From Anderseniella sp963700735 (GTDB lineage: Bacteria; Pseudomonadota; Alphaproteobacteria; Rhizobiales; Aestuariivirgaceae): a stretch of DNA of 64,000 nt. The stretch is taken from positions 248,001 through 312,000 of the forward strand of contig CAVOYR010000005.1 in assembly GCA_963700735.1 (NCBI GenBank). Direction: 5' to 3'. The notes below the pieces were generated by a model. It saw nothing but the letters and a program-made list of their open reading frames with translations. It ran no database searches and had not been told where the DNA came from. Both the position numbers and the translations under genes were made by a program. Positions 17,447 through 25,470 of the stretch are shown here, one piece after another (the first letter of the stretch is position 1; each line of letters starts with the position of its first letter).

Positions 17447-17812
17447 ATGATTGACCGACGCACTTTCGTCCTTGCTCTCGCGCCGCTGCTGGCGGCTGTT
17501 CCTGCACTGGCTCACCACGGCTGGCGCTGGGCCGCAGACGGCAATTTCGAACTCACCGGCGTCATCAAGTCAGCCCGGCTCGGCATGCCACACGGCATCC
17601 TGGAGGTCGACGTCGAGGGCGAGATGTGGACTGTGGAAGCCGGCCAACCGTGGCGGCACGAGCGCGCCGGGCTGGATGAAGCGCTGCTGAGGGCCGGTAC
17701 CGAGATCATGGTCTCCGGTTCCCGCTCCGCCGACGAGAACAACAAGCTGGTCAAGGCTGAGCGCATCACCATCGCCGGCAAACTGTACAATCTCTATCCG
17801 GACCGCAGCTGA
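17447..17812 (+). CDS. Exported DUF6152-like protein
   Basis: A 121-residue predicted periplasmic protein. A leader DRRTFVLALAPLLAAVPALA is followed at once by HHGW, the characteristic mature N-terminus of the DUF6152 family, then a small beta-rich domain with GVIKSARLGMPHGILEVDVEG and W..EAG repeats. No enzymatic role is known to me. AAAGGAG sits 7 bases before the ATG. It is followed after one base by a membrane gene, a pairing I recall seeing in other proteobacteria; metal or redox roles are only guesses. Confidence 0.82.
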   Translation: MIDRRTFVLALAPLLAAVPALAHHGWRWAADGNFELTGVIKSARLGMPHGILEVDVEGEMWTVEAGQPWRHERAGLDEALLRAGTEIMVSGSRSADENNKLVKAERITIAGKLYNLYPDRS

Positions 17813-17813
17813 C

Positions 17814-18248
17814 GTGGATGGCCTGCTGCTGGAGCTGCAACAGTCGGGCCTGGCGCAGGCCATGCGATCAGCCAGATGGCTCTACCCGGCGGTCAACACG
17901 GCACACATTTTCGGGCTGGCGCTGCTGTTCGGATCTCTGGTCGTACTGCACGTGCGTACACTGGAATGGTCACGCGGGCCGGACAATGCCGCGCTTGACC
18001 GGCTGGTCACGCCCATAGCGGCCGCAGGGCTGCTGCTGGCCATGGCGTCCGGCGCGGCGATGTTCTCCACCGATGCCGTCAAGTATGCGGGCTCGACGCT
18101 GTTCCTGGCCAAGATGGGACTGGTTGCAGCAGGCATCGTCAACGTGGCCTGGCTGAAACGGAAAAGGGCAGCCCGACCGGCTGCCCTCATCTCGTTGACC
18201 GTCTGGGCCGCAGTGATCATCTGCGGCCGCCTGCTTGGCTACACTTAA
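17814..18248 (+). CDS. DUF6644-like membrane protein
   Basis: A 144-residue inner-membrane protein with four hydrophobic segments. The N-terminal pattern AMRSARWLYPAVNTAHIFGLALLFGSLVVLHVRTL has conserved His residues in membrane helices, which could ligate haem as in small cytochrome-like proteins; this is inference. It starts with GTG one base after the DUF6152-like gene, so the pair is almost certainly one unit. Its TAA overlaps the TAA of tig on the other strand (shared TTAA at 18245-18248). The family name is from memory. Confidence 0.8.
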   Translation: MDGLLLELQQSGLAQAMRSARWLYPAVNTAHIFGLALLFGSLVVLHVRTLEWSRGPDNAALDRLVTPIAAAGLLLAMASGAAMFSTDAVKYAGSTLFLAKMGLVAAGIVNVAWLKRKRAARPAALISLTVWAAVIICGRLLGYT

Positions 18249-19705
18249 GCCTCGTCGGCGTCCTTCTTGGCGGCCTTCTTGGCCGCTGCCTTCTTGGCCG
18301 GCTTCTTCTTGTCGCTGCCGTGGTCATGGTCCGGGTGGTCGCATGCTTCGCCATGCTCGTGGTCATGCTCGAGCAGGTGCTGCAGGGCTTCGCGGCTCAC
18401 GGCGCGTTCGCTGACGGTGGCCAGCGACGCGATGTGGTCGATGACCTTCTGTTCGAAGATCGGGCCACGGATCTCGACCAGTGCCTGCGGGTTGCGCTGG
18501 TAGAACTCGAACACCTGCTTTTCCTGGCCCGGATACTGGCGGGCCTTCTCGATCAGGCCACGCTGCAGTTCGTCGTCGGCCACGGTCACACCGGCCTTGT
18601 CGCCAACGGTGCCGATGACGAGGCCAAGGCGCACGCGGCGCTCGGCAATCTTGCGGTACTCGTCGCGGGTTTCTTCCTCGGTGGTGTTCTCGTCGGCAAA
18701 GGTCTTGCCTTCGCCCTGCATCTCGCGTTCCAGCGCTGCCCAGATGGCATTGAACTCCTGGTCCACCAGCTTCTGCGGCAGGTCCATCTGGTACTGCTCG
18801 TCCAGTGCGTCGAGCATGTCACGCTTCAGCTTGGCATTGGTCATCTGCGCAAACTCGTCGGCGATGCGCTCCTTGACCATTTCCTTCAGCTTGTCGGCGC
18901 TCTCAAGGCCCATCTTGGTGGCAAAGTCGTCGTTGATCTCGGTGGCCTTGGCGGCTTCCACCTTCGACACCTTGACGTCGAATTCAGCGTCCTTGCCGGC
19001 CAGCGTGTCAACGCCATACTCGGCCGGGAACGTCACCTTGACCACCTTCTCGTCGCCAGCCTTGGTGCCGGTCAGCTGGTCTTCGAAGCCGGGGATGAAC
19101 GAGTTGGAGCCGAGCTCCAGCGGCACGTCTTCCGCAGTGCCGCCGTCGAAGGCTTCTCCGTCGATCTTGCCGACGAAGGAAATGGTGACGCGGTCGCCGG
19201 TGGCAGACTTCTTGTCACCCTTGTCTTCCCAGTCCTTGTACTGGCCGGCGATGTTCGTCAGCGCTTCGTCCAGATGCTCGTCGGTCACCTCGACAACCAG
19301 CTTCTCGACCTCGATGGCCTTGAAGTCCTTGATGTCGATGTCCGGCACCACTTCGAAGTTCATGGTGAAGGCGAGGTCGGCCTTGCCGTCCATCACGGCC
19401 TGCACTTCCGTCTCGTCCTCAGGCAGCACGACTTCCGGCTGGTAGGCAGGCTTGAGGCTCTTTTCATTGAGCGCTTCGGTGGTCGAGGTTTCGATCGAGC
19501 GCTGCACGACTTCGGCCATGGCCGACTTGCCATACATCTTCTTCAGGTGGGCGAGCGGCACCTTGCCGGGACGGAAGCCCTTGATCTGGGCCGTCGCCTT
19601 GAGCTCCTCGAGCCGCTCGTTCATGCGGCTTTCCAGGTCGGCGGCGGGAATGACGACCTTCAGCTCGCGCTTGAGGCCTTCGTTGAGTATCTCGGTCACC
19701 TGCAT
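18245..19705 (-). CDS. tig: Trigger factor chaperone
   Basis: Ribosome-bound chaperone and peptidyl-prolyl isomerase. 486 residues, longer than the ~430-450 typical of the family. The N-terminal ribosome-binding signature GFRPGKVPLAHLKKMYG is intact; the FKBP-like domain (GDRVTISFVGKIDGEAFDGG and ELGSNSFIPGFEDQL) and the C-terminal helical arms follow. The extra length is a tail rich in His/Asp (HEHDHEHGEACDHPDHDHG) and then Lys/Ala repeats. It starts at MQVTEILNEG; the longer upstream frame overlaps the tRNA-Leu region and is not coding. It is the usual upstream neighbour of clpP, here separated by about 5 kb of accessory genes. Confidence 0.97.
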   Translation of the reverse strand: MQVTEILNEGLKRELKVVIPAADLESRMNERLEELKATAQIKGFRPGKVPLAHLKKMYGKSAMAEVVQRSIETSTTEALNEKSLKPAYQPEVVLPEDETEVQAVMDGKADLAFTMNFEVVPDIDIKDFKAIEVEKLVVEVTDEHLDEALTNIAGQYKDWEDKGDKKSATGDRVTISFVGKIDGEAFDGGTAEDVPLELGSNSFIPGFEDQLTGTKAGDEKVVKVTFPAEYGVDTLAGKDAEFDVKVSKVEAAKATEINDDFATKMGLESADKLKEMVKERIADEFAQMTNAKLKRDMLDALDEQYQMDLPQKLVDQEFNAIWAALEREMQGEGKTFADENTTEEETRDEYRKIAERRVRLGLVIGTVGDKAGVTVADDELQRGLIEKARQYPGQEKQVFEFYQRNPQALVEIRGPIFEQKVIDHIASLATVSERAVSREALQHLLEHDHEHGEACDHPDHDHGSDKKKPAKKAAAKKAAKKDADEA

Positions 19706-19813
19706 AGTCAAATAAACCTTCTTGCGGCTGGCAAACCTGCCCCCGGCACCCGTTCTGGCACCCGGCACAGGTTCACGTGTTTCTGAACCAGTTCGCCTGA
19801 CGTTATCGTTTAC

Positions 19814-19898
19814 TGGTGCGGGCGGAGGGACTTGAACCCCCACGGGTTTCCCCACAAGAACCTAAATCTTGCGTGTCTACCAATTCCACCACGCCCGC
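19814..19898 (-). tRNA. tRNA-Leu (anticodon TAG)
   Basis: An 85-base class II tRNA on the minus strand. The 7-bp acceptor stem GCGGGCG / CGCCCGC, the anticodon loop GATTTAGGT with TAG, the long variable arm (GTGGGGAAACCCGTG region) and the T arm GGGTTCAAGTCCC are all visible. CCA is encoded at 19814-19816. It lies 108 bases upstream of tig in the same direction. Confidence 0.97.
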
Positions 19899-20035
19899 CA
19901 GAAAACCAAGCGGCGCGCCCACCTTCTGGCGCGCCGGACGTCAGCAATCGCGCCGGTGTATAGCAAAGCACGTGCGGGGATGCCAGAGGTTTAGAAGGCG
20001 CCGGCGCGTTCAGGCGAAAACGGTTGATGCACCCA

Positions 20036-21513
20036 TCAGGCACTCAATGTGCCAATCGCCGTGGCAATGGCACGCGGCAGGTCGTCTGCCGTCAGCCCCG
20101 GCCCTGCGATGGTGCCCGCCTCGCCGTGCAGCCAGACGGCGGCGCAGGCGGCCTCGAAGCCCGGCAGACCTTGCGCCAGCAGGCCGAGGCACAGGCCCGC
20201 AAGAACGTCGCCAGAACCCGCCGTTGCAAGCGTTGCAGGCGCGTTGGCGTTGATGGCGATGCGGCCATCGGGGGCGGCGATGACGGTGTCGGCACCCTTG
20301 AGCACAACGACGGTTCCAGACTCTGCGGGCAGCCCTTGCGGCGCGTTCAGATTTAGAGTCCGGTTTCGGCCCTCGCCAATTGAAAAGACGGGAGAATTCG
20401 CCTTCGTGCGGGGTCAGGATGACAGGCCGTTGCAAGGCCCTGACAGCCTCGAACAGCATGACTGACTGGCCGGCAAAACTGGTGAGGGAATCAGCGTCAA
20501 GAACGGCGGCGCAACCGGTTGAAAGGATGGCCAGAACCTTGTCGCGCGTGGCCTGCCCCACCCCTGCCGCCGGGCCGATGCCGCAGGCGGTGATGCGCCG
20601 GTCCGACAACATGCCGGCAAGCTCGAAGGCAGTATCTGCCCGTCGCAGCATGATGGCAGTCAAGTGGCTGGCATTGCTGGACAAAGCGTCCTTTGGCGAT
20701 GCCACCGTGACCAGGCCGGCACCCACCCTCAACGCCGATTCCGCCGCCAGCCGCGCCGCACCGGTGGCGGTCGCGCCGCCCGATACCATGACGGCGTGAC
20801 CGCGAGAATACTTGTGACCGCGCAGGCCCGGCAGGGCGCAAAAAGCTCTCAAACAGGGCGGGTGAGTTCAAGGTCTGTTGCGGTTTTATATCGCTCAGGA
20901 CGTGAGAGTTGATACCGATATCCGCGACATGAAGCCGGCCACAATAAAGCCGGCCCGGCATCAGCCAGTGGCCCGGCTTGGCGCGAAAAAAGGTGATGGT
21001 GTGACCGGCCCTGACGGCAGCACCCCTCACCTGCCCGGTCCGCCCGTCGATGCCGGACGGCATGTCGATGGCAATGCGCATGGCGGGGCTGTGGTTGATC
21101 GCCCCGACCAGCCGGGCAAGATCGCCGTCGATGTCGCGGGCAAGGCCTGCCCCGAACAGCGCATCGACGATCACCTCCGCGCCGTCGAGATGGTCAGGCG
21201 TTGCAGGCAACACATCGCCGGTCCAGCGAGCAGCCACCAACGCCGCGTCACCCTTGAGCGAGGCAACGTCGCCCGCCAGCAGCAGCGTGACCGGCCAGCC
21301 TGCTTCGGCCAGAAGGCGTGCGATGACGAAGCCGTCGCCGCCATTGTTGCCCGGCCCGGCGACCACGCAGGTCCGGCCCTTGCCCGCCACCTGCATGATG
21401 ATGGAGACGCAAGCCGCCCCGGCATTTTCCATCAGCGTGATGCCGGGGGTACCAGCGGCGATGGTGAGGCGGTCGGCCTCGTACATCTGGGCGGGGTTGA
21501 GCAGTTCGTTCAT
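20036..21513 (-). pseudogene. nnr: Bifunctional NAD(P)H-hydrate epimerase / ADP-dependent dehydratase, broken by two frameshifts
   Basis: Repairs hydrated NADH/NADPH. The N-terminal epimerase domain (MNELLNPAQMYEADRL, VVAGPGNNGGDGFVIARLL, DALFGAGLARDI, AIDMPSGIDG) reads cleanly to about 20850. The frame then shifts before GHKYSRGHAVMVSGG, which opens the dehydratase domain, and shifts again near 20328 before GTVVVLKGADTVIA and NAPATLATAGSGDVLAG. Deleting one base from the A5 run at 20840-20844 and one from the G3 run at 20327-20329 restores a continuous protein. Both breaks are in homopolymers, so either a decayed gene or sequence error is possible. Its place upstream of glnB-glnA is common in this group. 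Confidence 0.9.
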
Positions 21514-21674
21514 GGGGCGGGAGTGTATCGCAACTCCTTCAAAACGTCATTTAGGCGAATGCCAGAATTCAATGCCAACGAAGCCACATGTTGCGAGTGT
21601 GGACTGAACCCCCGCATTCATCGGTGTGACCATGGCGTGACTGTTTGTATACACTTGGCATTCATCAGCCCGCT

Positions 21675-22421
21675 CTATGGCTCAACCTTGAACTGACTGC
21701 ACTGAAGAAACTGCCGAGCACCTTCGGATATGTTTTTCCATTTTGGCAAATCTTCACGATTGTACGCGAGCTTTGCCTCAACAAATCCAAATGAAATATA
21801 ATGCTGACAATCAGAATTGAGGTTTTTTCGATGCGGCTGACAATATATTAAATCATCTATTTTTTTCTCTTTGTCTCTACGAATATATATTTCGTTAAGA
21901 CCGTAAGGTGATTTTAAATTTCGATTCAAATTTATTTCTCGCAGCCCAGATGCCAATTCCGTCTCATTCAGCGCCGACAAATCGGTGACAGGCGTTAAAG
22001 AGATATTGTCGATCCTATTGAGAAGAACAGCATCGAGTACAGGAACCTTGCTGCCATCAATCGGGGATGTGTCGCTGAACTTCATGAGCAGCATGTTGGC
22101 GCGCCCATCCTTGCCAAGGACTGGGCGCCCCGTATCAGGCCAGGGCTCGAAGCTGTCGACAAGAACTCGCAGCAGCAGGTCCCTGCTTTTCGTGGGGGGC
22201 CGAAAGCGGCGATCAAAGTGCTCTCTCGCAATCTCAACGCTGAACTTTGTAGGCGGCACTCCTACAGACACCTCAACCCGGTGAAGCTCCCTATCATCTC
22301 GATTGCAGGTGCAGACCCCCTTCGGATCACAGGAGAAAAAGGGGTGCCGACTATCTGCCAGAACTTGGGAGTAGTTCAGCAATAGCAGGGCGACGGATAT
22401 GACCAGAAACCTCAATCCCAT
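21675..22421 (-). CDS. AT-rich exported protein of unknown function
   Basis: A predicted 248-residue protein that I do not recognise. The N-terminus MGLRFLVISVALLLLNYSQVLA is a signal peptide. The mature part starts with a cysteine cluster (FFSCDPKGVCTCNRDD) and has two further cysteines late (YCQPHRKNLNSDCQHY). Codon use and base composition are much more AT-rich than all neighbours (runs such as AATTTAAAATC), suggesting recent acquisition. Its ATG shares a base with the kynU stop (TGATG), so it is translated from the kynU transcript, an odd partner. An effector or immunity-type role is possible but not supported by any motif. Confidence 0.75.
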   Translation of the reverse strand: MGLRFLVISVALLLLNYSQVLADSRHPFFSCDPKGVCTCNRDDRELHRVEVSVGVPPTKFSVEIAREHFDRRFRPPTKSRDLLLRVLVDSFEPWPDTGRPVLGKDGRANMLLMKFSDTSPIDGSKVPVLDAVLLNRIDNISLTPVTDLSALNETELASGLREINLNRNLKSPYGLNEIYIRRDKEKKIDDLIYCQPHRKNLNSDCQHYISFGFVEAKLAYNREDLPKWKNISEGARQFLQCSQFKVEP

Positions 22422-23665
22422 CACGTCACCTCGCCCCGCACCTGGTATTCCGGGTCGCGCCACACCTCAGCCTCAAGGCAGGCGCTCATTGTCTGCGCCG
22501 CGAGCAATACCTCGGCATGGCTGAGATAGAGCGGCGCGAAGCCGAAGCGCATGATGCCGGGGGCGCGGAAGTCTCCCACGACGCCGTGGCTGATCATGGC
22601 CTGCACCACCTCGAAGCCGTGATCGAAGTGGATCGACACCTGCGACCCGCGCCGGTGCGGCTCACGCGGGGTGACGATGTGCAGACCATGCCCGGCGCAC
22701 AATTCGCCCACGCAGTCCATGAAGAAACCGGTGAGGCTGAGCGACTTGGCGCGCAGGGCCTCGATGCTGACGCCTTCCATGGCGGCGATGCCGCACTCCA
22801 CCGCCTTGAGGCCGAGGATCGCCTGGGAGCCGGTAAGGAAACGGCGCATGGAATGGGCGGGCTGATACGCCGTGCGAAAGGCGAACGGCTCGGCATGGCC
22901 CCACCAGCCGGTGAGCGGCTGGCGTGCGGTGTCATGATGACGGCTGGCAGCATACAGAAAGCTCTGCCCGCCCGGCCCGCCGTTGAGATACTTGTAGGTG
23001 CAGCCCATGGCGAAATCGACGTTCCAGGCGTCGAGCTGCATCGGCACCACGCCGGCGGAATGGCACAGGTCCCACACCATGATGGCGCCGGTGGCCTGCA
23101 CCTTGCGGGTGATTTCCTGCATGTCGAGAAGCTCGCCGGTGCGATAGTCCACGTGCGACAGCAGCACCACGGCCACGTCGTCGCGCAGCGCCGCCTCGAG
23201 GCCCGCACCTGCATCGACCGCCAGCCGCAGTTGCAGGCCGCGGCCCGACGAGGCGATCAGCCCCTCGATGATGTAGAGGTCGGTCGGAAAGCTCGCTGCC
23301 TCGGACACGATGACGGAGCGGCCGGGCTTCAGCGACAGTGCGGCATGGACCGCCTTGTAGATGGACACCGAAGTACCGTCGGCCACCACCATCTGCCCGG
23401 GTGCGGCGCCCACGGCCGGTGCCAGCCAGTCGCCCAGCGTGACCGGCATCTGCCACCAGCCGTCTTCCATCCAGCTGGCGATGAGCCGGTCGCCCCAGGC
23501 GCGGGTGACCGCGTCGGCCATGTGGGCGGGCGCAGACACGGGCATGGCACCCAGCGAATTGCCATCGAGATAGATCAGCCCGTCCGGCAGATGAAACCGC
23601 GCCCGGCAGGCTTTCAGCCCGTCGGCGGCATCCAGCACGGCAGCGGCAGTGGCAAGCTTGTCCAT
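22421..23665 (-). CDS. kynU: Kynureninase
   Basis: PLP-dependent enzyme that cleaves kynurenine to anthranilate and alanine (or 3-hydroxykynurenine to 3-hydroxyanthranilate) in tryptophan degradation. 414 residues, full length. The N-terminal IYLDGNSLGAMP, VWDLCHSAGVVPMQL, and CTYKYLNGGPGGQSFLYA with the PLP Lys at about 225 are diagnostic. The C-terminal RRGSQVSIHFDHGFEV and FRAPGIMRFGFAPLYLSH are also typical. No kynA or kynB neighbours lie in the window. It ends by overlapping the start of an AT-rich unknown gene. Confidence 0.96.
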   Translation of the reverse strand: MDKLATAAAVLDAADGLKACRARFHLPDGLIYLDGNSLGAMPVSAPAHMADAVTRAWGDRLIASWMEDGWWQMPVTLGDWLAPAVGAAPGQMVVADGTSVSIYKAVHAALSLKPGRSVIVSEAASFPTDLYIIEGLIASSGRGLQLRLAVDAGAGLEAALRDDVAVVLLSHVDYRTGELLDMQEITRKVQATGAIMVWDLCHSAGVVPMQLDAWNVDFAMGCTYKYLNGGPGGQSFLYAASRHHDTARQPLTGWWGHAEPFAFRTAYQPAHSMRRFLTGSQAILGLKAVECGIAAMEGVSIEALRAKSLSLTGFFMDCVGELCAGHGLHIVTPREPHRRGSQVSIHFDHGFEVVQAMISHGVVGDFRAPGIMRFGFAPLYLSHAEVLLAAQTMSACLEAEVWRDPEYQVRGEVT

Positions 23666-23694
23666 CGGTCCTCCCTGTCGTCAGGGGTATGAGA

Positions 23695-24498
23695 CTAGCC
23701 CGACTTGCGGTCCGATGCAGCCTTGATCTCGGCCAGTTCCGCGCGCAGCGACCTGACCTCGGTCAGCACCTTTGCAACCTCGCTGTGCAGGTCGGCACGG
23801 TCTGCCTGGGCCTCGGCCTCGTGTTCACGCTGCATGGCATCGACGATCACGCCGATGAACAGGTTCAGCACGGTGAACGAGGTGACAATGATGAACGGCA
23901 CGAACAGGGCCCAGGCATAGGGGTACTGCTCCATGACCGGGCGCACGATGCCCATCGACCAGCTTTCCAGCGTCATGATCTGGAACAGCGAATAGGCGCT
24001 CTCGCCCAGCGTGCCGAACCAGTCCGGGAAGCTGGCAGCGAACAGCTTGGTGGAGATGACGGCGAAGATGTAGAAGATCAGCCCGAGCAGCACGACGATG
24101 GAACCCATGCCGGGGATGGCCGACAGCAGGCCCGTGACCACCCGGCGGATGGCCTTGAACTGCGAGATCAGCCGCAGGATGCGCAGGATGCGGAAGGCGC
24201 GCAGCACCGAGAACGCGCCTGTCGCCGGCATCAGCGCGATGGCGACGATGGTGAAGTCGAAGATGCGCCACGGGTCGCGCCAGAAGCCGCGGAAATCGGC
24301 TGCAAGCCGGGCGGCAATCTCGGCGACGAAGATGGCCAGGCACGCCTTGTCGATGATGGTGAGCAGCGTGCCGAACCGCTCCATCCACCAGGGCGAGGTT
24401 TCCAGCCCCAGCGTGATGGCGTTGACCACGATGACGGCAATGATGAAGCGCTCGAACAGCGGCGTACTTACGAGGGATGCAAGCCTGGCGCGAAACAT
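23695..24498 (-). CDS. Bacterial voltage-gated sodium channel (BacNav, NavMs/NaChBac type)
   Basis: A 267-residue single-domain channel subunit with six transmembrane segments; four assemble into a sodium channel. The voltage sensor S4 is LRAFRILRILRLISQFK with arginines every third residue (about 100, 103, 106, 109). The pore has the selectivity filter TLESWSM (about 176-182), identical to the NavMs/NavAb filter, then VRPVMEQYPYAW and S6 TSFTVLNLFIGVIVDAM. Residues ~224-262 form the C-terminal coiled coil that tetramerises such channels. A further upstream ATG would add 18 residues; the start before FRARLASLV better matches the family. Confidence 0.95.
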   Translation of the reverse strand: MFRARLASLVSTPLFERFIIAVIVVNAITLGLETSPWWMERFGTLLTIIDKACLAIFVAEIAARLAADFRGFWRDPWRIFDFTIVAIALMPATGAFSVLRAFRILRILRLISQFKAIRRVVTGLLSAIPGMGSIVVLLGLIFYIFAVISTKLFAASFPDWFGTLGESAYSLFQIMTLESWSMGIVRPVMEQYPYAWALFVPFIIVTSFTVLNLFIGVIVDAMQREHEAEAQADRADLHSEVAKVLTEVRSLRAELAEIKAASDRKSG

Positions 24499-24692
24499 GT
24501 GGGTGCGGGTCCTGAGATTGGCGTTGCCCCCCGGCAGCGTTGAGGGCTTCACATGTGCGGATTCTCGCGGTGTTCGTCAATATGGGTGGGGGGCGTGGGG
24601 TGGTGGGGTAAGTGAGTAACTGCTACCTCAAATCCGTCACGCCGATGAAAATCGGGGTTCATGCGGCAAGGGTTGCGACAATGGCGGGCTGG

Positions 24693-24712
24693 ATTCCGGC
24701 TTTCGCCGGAAT
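24693..24712. repeat. Short intergenic palindrome, attccggc-tttc-gccggaat
   Basis: A perfect 8-bp inverted repeat with a 4-base loop, embedded in the context ctggATTCCGGC...GGAATgacag. Such units are dispersed in many copies through alphaproteobacterial intergenic DNA; copy number in this genome cannot be seen here. There is no U-tract, so it is not a classic terminator. Confidence 0.65.
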
Positions 24713-24798
24713 GACAGTTGGGGAAATGCTGCGGTTGATTCTATCGTTCGGGAAGTGGATCCTCGGGACTGACGGCGGCGGTGAGAGCAGCCGTTTGG

Positions 24799-24818
24799 AT
24801 GCCAGCCTGTGCTGGCAT
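24799..24818. repeat. Short intergenic palindrome, atgccagc-ctgt-gctggcat
   Basis: A perfect 8-bp inverted repeat with a 4-base loop, about 100 bases from the similar palindrome at 24693. The flanks (ttggATGCC ... GCATtacag) mirror those of the first unit (ctggATTCC ... GGAATgacag), so the two look like divergent copies of the same dispersed element. Confidence 0.6.
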
Positions 24819-24960
24819 TACAGCAGGGCCGCTGCAGCGCTACATTGATCAGCCTAAATTTCTATCATCTGCATGATTTTTAATCGCCTGCTTTTGAGGC
24901 TTTGAGTCCGCGCAGGACGCTATCCATCTGAAACTACACCACTTTCCCCCTGCCCGCAGG

Positions 24961-24977
24961 TTGGCACGGTGTATGCA
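24961..24977 (+). promoter_or_regulatory. Sigma-54 (RpoN) promoter of glnB
   Basis: TTGGCACGGTGTATGCA matches the sigma-54 consensus YTGGCACG-N4-TTGCW with one mismatch. The GG and GC dinucleotides are correctly 12 bases apart. Transcription would start near 24989, giving an ~80-base leader to glnB. NtrC-activated sigma-54 promoters before glnB-glnA are established in alphaproteobacteria, so nitrogen control of this operon is expected. Confidence 0.82.
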
Positions 24978-25068
24978 CACCGCGTTAACCAATACTGAAA
25001 GCCAGCCGCGCCGCACAGGGCCTCAACGCTGGACAAGAATTCACCCGCAGGGAGCGCACGACACATCC

Positions 25069-25407
25069 ATGAAAAAGATCGAGGCCATCGTCAAACCCTT
25101 CAAGCTGGACGAGGTGAAGGAGGCGCTGCAGGAAGTCGGCCTGCAGGGCATCACCGTGACCGAAGCCAAGGGCTTTGGCCGCCAGAAGGGCCACACCGAA
25201 CTTTATCGCGGCGCCGAATACGTCGTTGATTTCCTGCCGAAGGTGCGCATAGAGATCGTGCTGGACGACGGGCTTGTCGACCAGGCGGTCGAGGCCATCA
25301 TGAACGCGGCCCGCACCGGGCGCATCGGCGATGGCAAGATTTTCATTTCCACCGTTGACGAGGCGATCCGCATCCGCACCGGCGAGACCGGTTCGGACGC
25401 GCTGTAG
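25069..25407 (+). CDS. glnB: Nitrogen regulatory protein P-II
   Basis: Trimeric signal protein that reports nitrogen and energy state to glutamine synthetase adenylyltransferase and NtrB. 112 residues, exact family length. MKKIEAIVKPFKLDEVKEAL opens the fold; the T-loop KGFGRQKGHTELYRGAEYVVDF contains the uridylylation Tyr at about 51; the C-terminal GRIGDGKIFISTVDEAIRIRTGE is the second P-II signature. An in-frame start 36 codons upstream lies at the promoter and is not family-like. It is followed 63 bases later by glnA, the classic glnBA operon, behind a sigma-54 promoter. Confidence 0.98.
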   Translation: MKKIEAIVKPFKLDEVKEALQEVGLQGITVTEAKGFGRQKGHTELYRGAEYVVDFLPKVRIEIVLDDGLVDQAVEAIMNAARTGRIGDGKIFISTVDEAIRIRTGETGSDAL

Positions 25408-25470
25408 CGCCTTTTCATTTCCCACCCACCCTAACCAAAGCAAACTTTTACAGACCACGAGGGCAAACAG

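Larger units (their letters stand above)
24499..25068. other. 570-base intergenic region between the sodium channel gene and glnB
   Basis: No gene recognised. From left to right it holds two short palindromic units of the dispersed intergenic kind (listed separately) and an AT-richer stretch with an inverted repeat, atcat-ctgc-atgat, around 24864-24877. A sigma-54 promoter lies 92 bases before glnB. The AT-rich part upstream of that promoter is where an activator such as NtrC would bind, but I could not pick out a confident NtrC site. Confidence 0.6.

Noticed and set aside
18320..19786. A 488-codon open frame antisense to tig.
   Set aside because: A shadow of tig; rich in His/Leu/Val repeats from antisense reading of biased codons.
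21514..21674. A short gene between nnr and the AT-rich orphan.
   Set aside because: No frame with a ribosome-binding site or family-like residues; the 161 bases look intergenic.
24693..24818. CRISPR-like array from repeated palindromes.
   Set aside because: Only two units, of different sequence, with no regular spacers and no cas genes.
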